NCBI GenBank assembly: GCA_016930595.1 | Contig: JAFGGJ010000082.1 | Coordinates: 1 to 64,000, forward strand | Reading direction: 5' to 3' | From: Planctomycetota bacterium | Lineage (GTDB): Bacteria > Planctomycetota > SZUA-567 > JAFGGJ01 | Length of the DNA stretch: 64,000 bases | In this document: piece after piece, positions 51,367 to 59,845 of the stretch | Layout of the letters: every line of letters starts with the position of its first letter | Numbering within the stretch: position 1 is the first letter of the stretch | Translations under genes and position numbers: made by a program | Notes under the pieces: model-generated | Told to the model about the DNA's origin: nothing | The model's input: the letters and a program-made list of their open reading frames with translations, nothing else | Databases searched by the model: none

Positions 51367-52818
51367 TTATCTAGGGATATCGTGATTTTCCAGAAGATTT
51401 CCGTGCAAGAACTCAACAGACCCGCCGGCGATGAGGTTCATGGCCCTGGTTTCGTATTCGCCCATGCCGCCTTCGGCATATCCCAGAAGCATGTAGGCGG
51501 CGGGGCAGCCGACGCGCTTGTAAGAGGCGTCGGCGGGGACCCAGCGGCCTTCGGTGTAGGCTTCGGCCCAGGCGTGGAACTGGAAGCTCTTCCCGTCGAA
51601 GACCAGTCCGAAGGCCATGCGCGCCGGGATGCCGGCTTTCCGGAGGAGAGCGACGGTGACGGCGGCGTATTCGGTGCAGTCGCCGCCCCTGTGCACGATG
51701 GCTTCGACGGCGCTGGCCATAGCGGGCATGCTGCGACCGCCCTGGAGGCGCCTGGAGGTCCAGCGGGTAACAGCGGCTATTACGGCGAGATCGCCGGTGC
51801 CGCGGGCGGAGCGGAGAGCTTCTTCGGTTTTTTCCCTTATGACGGGGTCTTCGACTTCGAAGAGGCGTCCTGCGGCGAGGCAGGATTTTCTTTCTTCGGT
51901 GCTGAGGGGACAATCGGGCAGCGTGCCGTCGGCGTACGTGCTGCGGAGGACGACGAGTGCGGAGTCGGAGCCGTCTTCCCGGAGGACGCCGGAATACATG
52001 CTGTCGGGGATGAGCTTGCGCAGGTTGCCGCCCGGCAGCGAGAGCTTCAGATAGACGGTGCGGCGCTTGTAGAGCTGTTCCGGCCGGCCCGTGGCTTCCA
52101 GTGCGTTCGAGACCTGGGGGATGCCTTTGGGCAGCCTGGCTTCGTCGGGAGCCACGAGTCTTTTCAGGACGCCCCCGACGCGGATAACTTCGGTGACGCC
52201 TGCGTGCGAACATTCTTCTTCCCATCCCGTTCCTGCGGAGCTGACGTTCTCGACCTTGAGGAGGTAGCCGCCGGAGGCGGTACGTTCCCGGACCGAGACC
52301 TGCAGGTGCGCCATGCTGCCTTCTTCCGCCACGATCACGTAGCCGCGCATCGACTGCCCCACGGCAAGGCGACCGTTCGCCCGGAGGACTTCTCCATCCA
52401 GGCGGAAGAAGAGACCGCCCTCGGGGACGGACCCTTCGTATTTGGCCCGCTGTCTTCCCGTGGCGGTGACGGTATATGCGTCATCGGTTACGCGGACGGA
52501 GTATTGAGTTGCCGAGCCGTTTTCCTCGCGGGTTTCTTCGAGGGCGAGGGCGCGCAGGGTAACGGCGTCCTCGACGCGCCGCGTCCTGGTTGTGACCTTG
52601 AACATGCGCGTCCTGACACGCATCCGCGTCTGTTCGGTCATATCGGTGAGCAGGGAGCCGGTTCCTTCTTGGAGCGAGCGTTCTTCGGTGAGGAGAGTGA
52701 CCGGGGTGCCGTTCAGCGTGGTGAGATAGTACCTGGTGTCGGCGGTTTCGGCCTGCAGGGCGGCACACGCCAGTGCGGCGGCGAGGGCGGCAGCGATGAT
52801 TTCAGGGGAGGTACGCAT
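51367..52818 (-). CDS. Exported transglutaminase-like protein
   Basis: A 483-residue protein with a signal peptide (MRTSPEIIAAALAAALACAA), a long beta-rich N-terminal domain (about 25-310) and a C-terminal transglutaminase-like domain with Cys381 in HRGGDCTEYAAVTVALL, His415 in FQFHAWAEAY and Asp430 in WVPADASY. The fold suggests protease or amidase/crosslinking activity on an extracytoplasmic substrate. The ATG at 52818 overlaps the manA stop region by 17 bases; a 14-residue longer form lacks a good ribosome site. It is followed by the PpiD-like gene. Confidence 0.85.
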   Translation of the reverse strand: MRTSPEIIAAALAAALACAALQAETADTRYYLTTLNGTPVTLLTEERSLQEGTGSLLTDMTEQTRMRVRTRMFKVTTRTRRVEDAVTLRALALEETREENGSATQYSVRVTDDAYTVTATGRQRAKYEGSVPEGGLFFRLDGEVLRANGRLAVGQSMRGYVIVAEEGSMAHLQVSVRERTASGGYLLKVENVSSAGTGWEEECSHAGVTEVIRVGGVLKRLVAPDEARLPKGIPQVSNALEATGRPEQLYKRRTVYLKLSLPGGNLRKLIPDSMYSGVLREDGSDSALVVLRSTYADGTLPDCPLSTEERKSCLAAGRLFEVEDPVIREKTEEALRSARGTGDLAVIAAVTRWTSRRLQGGRSMPAMASAVEAIVHRGGDCTEYAAVTVALLRKAGIPARMAFGLVFDGKSFQFHAWAEAYTEGRWVPADASYKRVGCPAAYMLLGYAEGGMGEYETRAMNLIAGGSVEFLHGNLLENHDIPR

Positions 52819-53800
52819 AGAGCAGTACCGTCCGTTCCGCGCACGCGACCGCCGGGGCATCCAGTGCCGCCGGCACGAGGAAGCTCTCGCCCGTTTTTAT
52901 ATCCATGCCGCCGCCGGGCCACTCCAGGCGGGCGCTGCCCGCCGCGACCGAGAGTATGCAAAAGCGCCCGCCGCCGGCGGCGTGGGGCGCGCCGGCCCCC
53001 CCCGGATCGAAGACAGCGCGTTCCAGCACGAAACTGTCGCAGGAGACGAGGCGTTCCAGCGAGCCGCGTTCGAGGGATTCCAGGGGGGCGGCAGATGCGG
53101 TGTTTTCCGCCGGAGGGCCCAGATCCATGACTTCACGAGCCCTGTCGACATGGAGTTGCCGGGGCTTGCCGTCGGCGCCGGTCCGCCCCCAGTCGTAGAC
53201 GCGGTAGGTGACGTCGCTGGACTGCTGTATCTCGGCCAGAAGTATCCCCCCGCCTATGGCATGAACGGTCTTCGAGGGGAGGAAAACGACGTCACCCGGG
53301 TAGACTTCGAACGAGTTCAGGCATTCATCCAGGCGGTTTTCTGCCAGGAGACTGTCGAACACGCCGATATCCGTGCCGGGCAGAAAGCCTTTGTATATGC
53401 GGCTGCCCGGTCCGGCCCACAGGATAACCCAGGCTTCCGTCTTGCCGTTGTCGCCCTCGTACGCCCGTGCGTAAGCGTCGTCGGGGTGGACCTGCACGGA
53501 GAGGACCTCGGCCGCGTCAATGAACTTGTAGAGGAGTGGGAAGCCTTTTTCTCTAACGTCTTCGGCGTGACGGCCGAAGACGTCCCGGGCCTGGGCGGAA
53601 GAGGCGATATCGGGAATGGTTCTGCCTGCGGCGTCAAGCGGGTATTCAGCGGGCGTTTCGTCGCCGGGGTGTGCGGAGACTTCCCACGATTCTCCATAGC
53701 GACCTGCGGAGGGGAGCGCCTTGCCCATCAGGGTCTCGAGGCGCCTGCCGCCCCATATTTTTTCCACGAGTCTGGGTTTGAACCTTATGGGTGCGATCAC
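52802..53800 (-). CDS. manA: Mannose-6-phosphate isomerase, class I
   Basis: A 332-residue type I phosphomannose isomerase that converts mannose 6-phosphate to fructose 6-phosphate. The zinc-site residues sit in EVLSVQVHPDDAYARAYEG (Gln and His), EAWVILWAG (Glu) and LPSKTVHAIGGGILLAEIQQ (His), and WGGRRLETLMGK opens the family. The start is GTG at 53800, positioned by GGAGG seven bases upstream; an in-frame ATG further upstream would enter the amidohydrolase gene. The gene overlaps the transglutaminase gene by 17 bases. It supplies mannose precursors for glycans. Confidence 0.9.
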   Translation of the reverse strand: MIAPIRFKPRLVEKIWGGRRLETLMGKALPSAGRYGESWEVSAHPGDETPAEYPLDAAGRTIPDIASSAQARDVFGRHAEDVREKGFPLLYKFIDAAEVLSVQVHPDDAYARAYEGDNGKTEAWVILWAGPGSRIYKGFLPGTDIGVFDSLLAENRLDECLNSFEVYPGDVVFLPSKTVHAIGGGILLAEIQQSSDVTYRVYDWGRTGADGKPRQLHVDRAREVMDLGPPAENTASAAPLESLERGSLERLVSCDSFVLERAVFDPGGAGAPHAAGGGRFCILSVAAGSARLEWPGGGMDIKTGESFLVPAALDAPAVACAERTVLLYAYLP

Positions 53801-53835
53801 TTGTCCGCCTCCATCAACCGCCGTTGCCGGGCGGA

Positions 53836-54879
53836 TTATTCGGCTTCCTGGAGCAGCCGGGCTTTCTCGTCGAGCTCCAGCAACATGGCCGACATCAGGG
53901 ATTCGTCGGGTTTGCGCGGGTTTATTCCTGCCAGGTTCTGGAAGTTCTCCCGCTCTATCTTCGCCAGGGTCTGCTCCGGCAGGCACACACCGCGTATCTC
54001 GCCGTCCTGAGGCGAGCCCAGCAGGAAGTCCGCCTGTTGCGGCACCGTGTAGACGTCTTGGGTTTCGAGGAAACGTGTCACTATGCCGGAGCGGGCCGCT
54101 GCTTCCCGGGGGGTGTAACCGTCGGACAGGTCTGTGCCGAAAAAGATCCTGTCGTCATAGTCGAGAAAGAATTCGCGTGCCTTGTCCGGAGCCGCGGACA
54201 GGTTGTGGAGCATTTCCACGCCCGGGGCCAGGTCCATGCCCACGGAGGGATGTTCGTCAAGGAAGCGAGCGGCGCGCCGGAGGTCGGCGGAGAGGAAATA
54301 GAAATGTGCGAATATAACCTTGAGGCGGGGGTGTGAGGCGAGGACGTTTTCCACGTGGGCGTAGAGGGATTCCTTCGGCACGTCGCCGGGGCCGTATCCC
54401 CAGCCGCGAGAGAGGGCCCAGGAGGGGGTTTTGAGCGGGTCCCAGAATTCCTCCGGGTCCGCCACGTGCCACAGGATCGGCACGCCGAGGCGTTCGCATT
54501 CGGCGAAGAAGCCGTCGAAATAGGGGTCGTCAGCGTGGAGAGGAAGGTATTTCATGGTGGTGGGCTTGCCCTCGATGAGCTTGAAGCCGTCGCCGCCGGC
54601 ATCGAGCATGCGGCGGACCTGTGCCGCGAGGGTTTCGGGATTCTTTGCGCCCGTCAGCCAGTAGTCGGTGTGGTCCAGGCCCAAGAAGGCATAGAATTCA
54701 CCTGGGTGCTGCATCTTGGCCCGCATGATCTGTGGGTTTGCGTTGACCTTCTTCCTGTTTATCGTCGCGACGAGGTTCATTGCGCTGAAGGAGAGCATTT
54801 GCATCTGGCGCCGCAGTTGTTCTATCCCCTGCTCCGATGCCAGGTGCACGTGGCAGTCGATTATCGAGTTCGATTTCAT
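53836..54879 (-). CDS. Amidohydrolase-family metal-dependent hydrolase
   Basis: A 347-residue TatD/amidohydrolase-2-type protein. The metal motif H-x-H is H10/H12 in IIDCHVHLA, further ligands are likely in VPILWHVADPEEFWD and KVIFAHFYF, and the terminal Asp sits in RIFFGTDLSDGYTP. The closest functional types are resorcylate/ACMS-decarboxylase-like hydrolases, but the substrate is unknown. The ATG at 54879 has AGGAG seven bases upstream and lies 182 bases inside the upstream gene, an unusually long same-strand overlap. Confidence 0.82.
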   Translation of the reverse strand: MKSNSIIDCHVHLASEQGIEQLRRQMQMLSFSAMNLVATINRKKVNANPQIMRAKMQHPGEFYAFLGLDHTDYWLTGAKNPETLAAQVRRMLDAGGDGFKLIEGKPTTMKYLPLHADDPYFDGFFAECERLGVPILWHVADPEEFWDPLKTPSWALSRGWGYGPGDVPKESLYAHVENVLASHPRLKVIFAHFYFLSADLRRAARFLDEHPSVGMDLAPGVEMLHNLSAAPDKAREFFLDYDDRIFFGTDLSDGYTPREAAARSGIVTRFLETQDVYTVPQQADFLLGSPQDGEIRGVCLPEQTLAKIERENFQNLAGINPRKPDESLMSAMLLELDEKARLLQEAE

Positions 54880-55753
54880 TCCGGTTCTCCTGATTCGTTT
54901 GGGGTTCCTGCGGAAGCACGGTCGGGGCATCCTGTTTCACGAGGGTGTAACCGTCGGGAGGCAGGAACATCTGCTCGGAAAAGCGCAGCCGCTCCTCCCG
55001 GCACTCGTTGACGTGAAAAAAGTAGTATTCCGGCCCCTGCGGAGCATATTCGAAGTACCTAACGAGACCCCGTTTCAAAAGGGAGGTGCAGGCGTCCAGG
55101 ACCCAGTAGTGCGTGGAGAAAGGCAGTTCCTGGATGAAGGCGGACATGAGTTTTTCGGAGGGGCAGGGGCGGTCCTTCTGCACCATGGCGGCCATGGTAA
55201 CGCGACCGGAGAGGAGGAAGTGGAGGTATTCCTCGTTTCCGTCTTCGAAGAGTTTCTGCCAGCCGGAGCCGGAGCCGGAGCCGGCCGTGAGGTAGGCGGG
55301 GCCGGTCATGTCATGTTTGACGCCGGCGTTGCGCATTTTTTCCTGGAGGATGCGCAGGGCTTCTGCGACGGGCATCCTGGAATAGCGGCGGTCGGAGATA
55401 TTTATCTCGTAGCGTACGAGGCCCTCGGTCTCATAGCGGTAGATGACGGGGAAAGAGCCGCCCTGGAGGTCTATGCGTATGGCTTTGGGCATGTGCAGGC
55501 GGAGGAGGTAGGTGCCGCGCTGGACCGCCGGGACGCCCATGAGTTTAATCTGGTGGGAGTAGTCCACGGTGAGGGTGAAGTCGCCGGCTTCAGCCGCCCA
55601 TGGGAATGCGGCGGCAAAGAGGAAAAGGGCGGCAACAGGCCGACTGCCGCGGTCAATGCGGCGGATGCGTGCGTGCGGCCGGGCAGAACCCGAAGACGTG
55701 CCGAAGCAGCGCCGGCCGGAAGCGGCGCCCCGTTCTGCGCGGTCCGTTGTCAT
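54698..55753 (-). CDS. Exported protein of unknown function (DUF2092/LolA-like)
   Basis: A 351-residue protein. A long N-terminal leader ends in a hydrophobic stretch (PVAALFLFAAAFPWAAEAGD), consistent with a late signal peptide. The mature part is a beta-rich barrel-like domain (DFTLTVDYSHQIKLMGVPAV, RYEINISDRRYSRMPVAEAL) reminiscent of LolA/LolB or DUF2092 proteins. The last 60 residues, past position 54879, are low-complexity and read out of frame over the amidohydrolase gene, so the ancestral stop may have been lost. The ATG overlaps the stop of the L7/L12-like gene (ATGA), supporting this start. Family assignment is tentative. Confidence 0.6.
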   Translation of the reverse strand: MTTDRAERGAASGRRCFGTSSGSARPHARIRRIDRGSRPVAALFLFAAAFPWAAEAGDFTLTVDYSHQIKLMGVPAVQRGTYLLRLHMPKAIRIDLQGGSFPVIYRYETEGLVRYEINISDRRYSRMPVAEALRILQEKMRNAGVKHDMTGPAYLTAGSGSGSGWQKLFEDGNEEYLHFLLSGRVTMAAMVQKDRPCPSEKLMSAFIQELPFSTHYWVLDACTSLLKRGLVRYFEYAPQGPEYYFFHVNECREERLRFSEQMFLPPDGYTLVKQDAPTVLPQEPQTNQENRNEIELDNRLPRAPGIGAGDRTTAAPDANALLQRNEPRRDDKQEEGQRKPTDHAGQDAAPR

Positions 55754-56646
55754 TTGCTTCCGGCGCCGCGCGTCTGCGGCAGGTTGCCCGAACCCTTACG
55801 CGGTATAACGCGGGCCTTGATATTCGCATTGGTCAGTTCTATTTCCAGGGAATCGGCAGTTTTCTTATCCACGTTTTTGGCGACCGGCACGATTTTCTTC
55901 TGGGCGAGTTGCCTGGCTTCGGTCAGCGGTATGCCCATAGCCTTGGCCAGTATGGGCGGCAGCTTGGGGTTCGAGGAGCCGCTTGCCAGGATGTCGAAGC
56001 GAGCGTTCGGGCCGGCGTGGAGGTCGGGGGCCTCGTCCAGGGAGCGCATGAGCGCGCTCGAGGAGGAAGACACCGCCGGCGTCCCCTTTGCTTTGGGCGG
56101 GTTATGCTGCCCGGACGCTTCGGCGCGCTCCTTCCAGATTTTTTCAACGTCCGCGATGTCGAGGGCGACGCTGCTTCTCTTCCTCTTGGGGGCCGGAGAC
56201 GGACTCGGAGTCCGGATGTCCTTGGGGAGCTGAGGGACGTCCGGGAGTGCGCGGCCGCCATGGGCCGGAGTCATTCTTTCCATCAAGCGCACTTCGGATT
56301 CGAGGGCGCCTCCGCACAACGGGCACTTGAGACCACTGTCGCCGGAGCCGTAAGCCGATAGGGGCTTGCCGGCTATGACCGGCTCGCCGGGCCAGCCCAG
56401 CGGTGCGAGTCCACCGGTCCCGTCGGCAAGAAGCAGCAGCATGCCTGCTTTGGCGGCAGGCTGCAGGGCCTGCAGCAGGCGCCGGCCCTGGCCCAGCTCC
56501 AGCCCGGAGAACAGCACAACGGGTATCGCCTCAACAACGGGCGCAATGGAAGATTCGGGAATCCCCAGCAGTTTTGCGAGAGCGCGTGCCGCGTCGGCTT
56601 TCTTGTCCGGTGCGACCGTTGCCACGACTATAGAGAATTCAGCCAT
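55750..56646 (-). CDS. Protein with two L7/L12-C-terminal-like domains and a Cys pair
   Basis: A 298-residue protein. Residues 3-72 (FSIVVATVAPDKKADAARAL, LLGIPESSIAPVVEAIPVVL) follow the ribosomal L7/L12 C-terminal fold pattern, and residues 215-285 (RFDILASGSSNPKLPPILAK, MGIPLTEARQLAQKKIVPVA) repeat it. A CPLC pair at 108-111, perhaps half a zinc ribbon, and a Pro/Ser-rich linker (140-200) join them. L7/L12-like domains outside the ribosome are usually of unknown function; here the neighbour is a receiver-RsbW fusion, suggesting regulation. It overlaps its downstream gene by four bases. Confidence 0.6.
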   Translation of the reverse strand: MAEFSIVVATVAPDKKADAARALAKLLGIPESSIAPVVEAIPVVLFSGLELGQGRRLLQALQPAAKAGMLLLLADGTGGLAPLGWPGEPVIAGKPLSAYGSGDSGLKCPLCGGALESEVRLMERMTPAHGGRALPDVPQLPKDIRTPSPSPAPKRKRSSVALDIADVEKIWKERAEASGQHNPPKAKGTPAVSSSSSALMRSLDEAPDLHAGPNARFDILASGSSNPKLPPILAKAMGIPLTEARQLAQKKIVPVAKNVDKKTADSLEIELTNANIKARVIPRKGSGNLPQTRGAGSK

Positions 56647-57516
56647 CTAGGAGCCCTCTCCGCTCGTCTTTTGTGTTTCGGTGCCCAGTCTTTTCGTAAG
56701 CAGAACCACGTTGCCGGTTTCATTGTACACGACCGAATCCATCACCCTGCGTACTATATGGAGGCCGTAGCCGCCGGCTCTCTTTCCCTGGTCGCTTCTC
56801 ACGCTCATAGCGGCCATGGGGTCGGTTGAGGGATCGGGCACCATGTCCGGCTCGAACCCCTCGCCTTCGTCCTCTATCTTCAACACGAACTCCTCGGGGA
56901 ACAGGCAGTACGAGACCCGGACGCGCCTGTTGGGGTCGCTTCTGTTGCCCCATTCCATAGCGTTGGCCGAGAGTTCACTGACGGCAATTTTGAGGTCTTC
57001 TCTCTCCTTAGGGGTCAGGTTGGCGCCATAGAGTATTTCCAGGAATTCCTCGAAGCGCCGCAGGTACTCCTGCCTGCTCGGGCTGGTAATCTCCACCCAG
57101 CCCCGGGTCATGCGTTCGACGCGCAGTTTTTCGTCTTCACTACGCAGGCGGCGGGTTTCGCTTATGGAATTCTCCACCGCGGCGAGAAGATCGGTGTTCG
57201 TGAAGGGTTTTGCCAGGATCGCGTCCACACCCTTGGCCGCCAAATCCAACGTCATTTCCTCCGTAGCGTACGCGGTCATCAACACGGTCGCCGTCCGTAG
57301 CGGGCGGCGTTTCAGTTCCTCGATCAGCTCCGCGCCGGAGATGCCCGGCAACCGCAGGTCCGTCAGCACGAGAGCGGTGGCGGCGTCTATGTGTTCCAAG
57401 GCTTCCTCCGCCGCTTCGTAGGACTTCGTCCGGTAGCCCGCTCCGCCCAGCACTTCTTCGAGGTAGAAGCGCAGCGACCTGTCGTCCTCAACTATGACGA
57501 CTTCCTCCACGGCCAT
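56647..57516 (-). CDS. Receiver domain fused to RsbW-like ATPase/anti-sigma domain
   Basis: A 289-residue fusion. Residues 1-115 are a CheY-like receiver: D11/D12, phospho-acceptor D53 in LVLTDLRLPG, T81 and K103. Residues 145-275 are a GHKL ATPase of the RsbW/SpoIIAB type: N-box ELSANAMEWGN (181-191), G1 box DEGEGF (216-221) and G2 box GGYGLHIVRRVMD (248-260). There is no H-box, so it is a serine-kinase/anti-sigma-type rather than a histidine kinase. Phosphorylation of the receiver may switch partner binding. The partner (an anti-sigma antagonist or sigma) is not in the window. Confidence 0.88.
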   Translation of the reverse strand: MAVEEVVIVEDDRSLRFYLEEVLGGAGYRTKSYEAAEEALEHIDAATALVLTDLRLPGISGAELIEELKRRPLRTATVLMTAYATEEMTLDLAAKGVDAILAKPFTNTDLLAAVENSISETRRLRSEDEKLRVERMTRGWVEITSPSRQEYLRRFEEFLEILYGANLTPKEREDLKIAVSELSANAMEWGNRSDPNRRVRVSYCLFPEEFVLKIEDEGEGFEPDMVPDPSTDPMAAMSVRSDQGKRAGGYGLHIVRRVMDSVVYNETGNVVLLTKRLGTETQKTSGEGS

Positions 57517-57522
57517 GGGATA

Positions 57523-58368
57523 TCACCCGGTTTCCCCCTGCGGTTCGCCGTCAGCGGTCTCGAGGTGCTCCGGTGCAGTCGGCTCGCCGTTTTGCCGGGC
57601 CTCCTCAGCGGTCTCACCGCCGGATGTTTCCCCCGCGTCGTTTTCGGGCTGTGTTTCGGCGGCGGGTTTTTCCTCCGCGTGTTCCTCAGCCGTCGCCTGT
57701 TCGTCCGCTCCGCCATCGGCTTTGTCCGTTTCTCCGGAAGTCTCTTCGGCGGAAGCGGGTTGCGCTGCAGTGTCGGTGTCAGGGGGAGTCTCCGCTGCCG
57801 TCAGGCGCTTATTCGACCCCGGCGTTGCGAGTATCGAACCCACGGACATGGCGAACAGAGCGAGTATTTCCACGGCTATCGGGTTGCCCTTGACCCCCGG
57901 CCACATATCGGCTTTCGCCATGACCGTAAGGAACACGGCAAGGAGTATGGCGAACGTTGCGCTTATCACGTGCGGCGCCCTGCCCATGGGCTTGACCCAG
58001 TCGACGACATAGACGCCCAGGATGGTTGCAAGAAGCAGCGGCACCAGAGCGATCACGGTGGCTGCCGGACCGGCTACCATCTTCCGGTAAGGCTCCTGCA
58101 CCGATGAGACCTTCTCCCACGCCCGGCCGGTCAGTATTACGTCCTTGATGGCCGAATAGCCGGACTGGTTCCACTTGTCGTCGGGGAATATATCCCGCGT
58201 AAGGAGGAAGAGCGCCGCCGCTATTCCCGCAATGGCCACGAGGCGGAAGAGTGCGTTGAGCTTGCGGCCCATCTTTCGGACAGCGATCTGCTTCAGTTGG
58301 TCCTGTTTTTTCTGGCGGGCCCTGCGCTCTTCGAGGCTGAGGTTCTGCCGCTCTTTTTCGCGTGCCAT
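57523..58368 (-). CDS. Polytopic membrane protein with acidic repetitive tail
   Basis: A 281-residue protein with a charged N-terminal coiled coil (about 1-35), four transmembrane helices (about 42-58, 103-123, 135-155 and 165-185) and a long Glu/Ala/Thr/Pro-rich tail (about 195-281) that is almost certainly disordered. No family was recognised. Of two adjacent ATGs, the second (58368) is better spaced from GAGGAG. It sits between a degenerate metallo-beta-lactamase-fold gene and the receiver-RsbW gene in one transcript. Confidence 0.65.
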   Translation of the reverse strand: MAREKERQNLSLEERRARQKKQDQLKQIAVRKMGRKLNALFRLVAIAGIAAALFLLTRDIFPDDKWNQSGYSAIKDVILTGRAWEKVSSVQEPYRKMVAGPAATVIALVPLLLATILGVYVVDWVKPMGRAPHVISATFAILLAVFLTVMAKADMWPGVKGNPIAVEILALFAMSVGSILATPGSNKRLTAAETPPDTDTAAQPASAEETSGETDKADGGADEQATAEEHAEEKPAAETQPENDAGETSGGETAEEARQNGEPTAPEHLETADGEPQGETG

Positions 58369-58378
58369 CATTCTCTCC

Positions 58379-58963
58379 TCAGAGATATGGGTTGTGGTGC
58401 CGCTCGACGCCCATCGTCGTCGCCGGGCCTTTCCCCGGATACACCCTCACAGCGTCCCCCAGCGGCAGGAGGACCATCCGCACGGACTCCGCCGCGCGCC
58501 TGGCGTCTCCGTCGCCGCGGATGCCGCCGACAGCGCCCGCGTAGAGCACGCCTCCGGTGAGCACGCTCCCCATAGCTCCCGGGCCGAATGGCAGATGGTA
58601 GCACATGCTGCCGGCGGGTCCACCGGGCGTCTCAAGCACCTCCACGCGCAGCCGTCCCAGGATTATCTCGTCACCGCCGCGCACTTCTCTTCCGCCCTTT
58701 GGCGGAATTGCGTCGGGATGGGCCACTATCCGTACGTCCGTCCCATCAGTGAGGCGAACGGCGGCTTCTCCATGTTCTCCGGCGGCGCCCGTCAGGACGA
58801 CGTGCCGCAGCTTGAGGTTTTCGCTTTGCAGGTACGCACGTATTTCCTGTTCCGCGTTCCCTGGATCCACCACCATTGCTTCCCGCGACAGCCCGCATGC
58901 TGCGACATAGGCTGTCCACGCCCCCTCTTTGCGGAAGGGCCGGAAGACATAATCCCTACTCAT
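58379..58963 (-). CDS. Degenerate metallo-beta-lactamase-fold (glyoxalase II/YcbL-like) protein
   Basis: A 194-residue MBL-fold protein whose metal site is lost. The HxHxDH motif reads TGAAGEH (58-64), the next ligand motif P-G-H-T reads TPGGPAG (112-118), and the final P-G-H-G reads PGKGPATTMG (176-185). Otherwise the fold markers remain: VVDPGN, GGVLYAGAVG and the terminal ERHHNPYL typical of YcbL-type hydrolases. It is therefore probably a non-catalytic binding protein. The ATG at 58963 has GGGAGG upstream; the gene overlaps its neighbour by eight bases. Confidence 0.78.
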   Translation of the reverse strand: MSRDYVFRPFRKEGAWTAYVAACGLSREAMVVDPGNAEQEIRAYLQSENLKLRHVVLTGAAGEHGEAAVRLTDGTDVRIVAHPDAIPPKGGREVRGGDEIILGRLRVEVLETPGGPAGSMCYHLPFGPGAMGSVLTGGVLYAGAVGGIRGDGDARRAAESVRMVLLPLGDAVRVYPGKGPATTMGVERHHNPYL

Positions 58964-59795
58964 CGGCCCTCCCTTCCAGCGAGACGCGCTTTGCGCTCGA
59001 CGGGGTCCCGATGACGGCAAGGTCGGCTCCGATGACGTCGGCGTAGTCAATGCAAGATCCTTCCACCCCAGTGGCCCGCATGTCTGCGCCGGTCAGGTCC
59101 GCGTACGAGAGGTCGCAGTTGAAAAACGCGCACTCCCGCATGTCTGCGCCCGCCATCTGCGTCCTGACCAGTGAAGAGGCTTCGAATTTTGCGTTTCTGA
59201 GATCCGCGCCGGTCATGTCCGCCCCCACGAACGAACTCCTTTTTGCCTCCACGCCGCTCAGTATCGCTTCACCCGCCAGTGCCCCACCCAGTGTCGAATC
59301 TACAATCTTCGCCCCTTCGAGTTCTGCGCCGGACAGGTCCGCGAACTCCATGAAACTGTTTTCTATGAGCGCCGCGTTCAGCCGCGACAGAGGCATTCCG
59401 GCGTGCGACGCCTCGACGTTCACGATTTTCGCCCCGCTCAAGTCCACGCCCTCGGCGCGGCAGCCCGTCATGTCTGCGCCGGACAGGTCCGCACCGCTCA
59501 GGTTGCTAGCGGAGAGCACGCATCTTTTGAGGTTTGCCCCGGCGAGGTTCACGTTGGTGAGGTCCGTTCCCGAGAGATTTGCGCCGGCGAGGTCCGCGCC
59601 GCTCATATCCTTGCCGGCAAGCACGAGACCCGAGAGATCCGCGCCGGCAAGGGCGGCCGCCGCCAGGCTTTCCATCCGCCCGACCTCGTTCCGGAACTGC
59701 TCCCGGTCCTCGAGGTGCAGCCAGCATTGCTCCCGTCCGGCCAGTGGCCGGTTGGGGCAACCTTCCGCCATGCAAGACGTTGTTTCCAGGTTCAT
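58956..59795 (-). CDS. Pentapeptide-repeat protein with N-terminal Cys/His motif
   Basis: A 279-residue protein. An N-terminal C-x4-C...C-x2-H motif (Cys8, Cys13, Cys24, His27) may bind zinc. From about residue 40 it consists of pentapeptide repeats of A(D/N)LSG type (ADLSGLVLAGKDMSGADLAG and so on), forming a right-handed quadrilateral beta helix of some forty repeats. Such proteins mimic DNA or act as scaffolds. It has its own promoter (59846-59873) and heads a transcript running into the degenerate MBL gene. Confidence 0.85.
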   Translation of the reverse strand: MNLETTSCMAEGCPNRPLAGREQCWLHLEDREQFRNEVGRMESLAAAALAGADLSGLVLAGKDMSGADLAGANLSGTDLTNVNLAGANLKRCVLSASNLSGADLSGADMTGCRAEGVDLSGAKIVNVEASHAGMPLSRLNAALIENSFMEFADLSGAELEGAKIVDSTLGGALAGEAILSGVEAKRSSFVGADMTGADLRNAKFEASSLVRTQMAGADMRECAFFNCDLSYADLTGADMRATGVEGSCIDYADVIGADLAVIGTPSSAKRVSLEGRADE

Positions 59796-59845
59796 CGGTT
59801 CCTTCCAGCTTCTGTGCGCTCGGCCATTGTACGGGCCGTGTGAAT

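Noticed and set aside
51301-53130. 609-codon plus-strand frame opposite the transglutaminase and PpiD genes
   Set aside because: Antisense shadow with no start signal and no domain.
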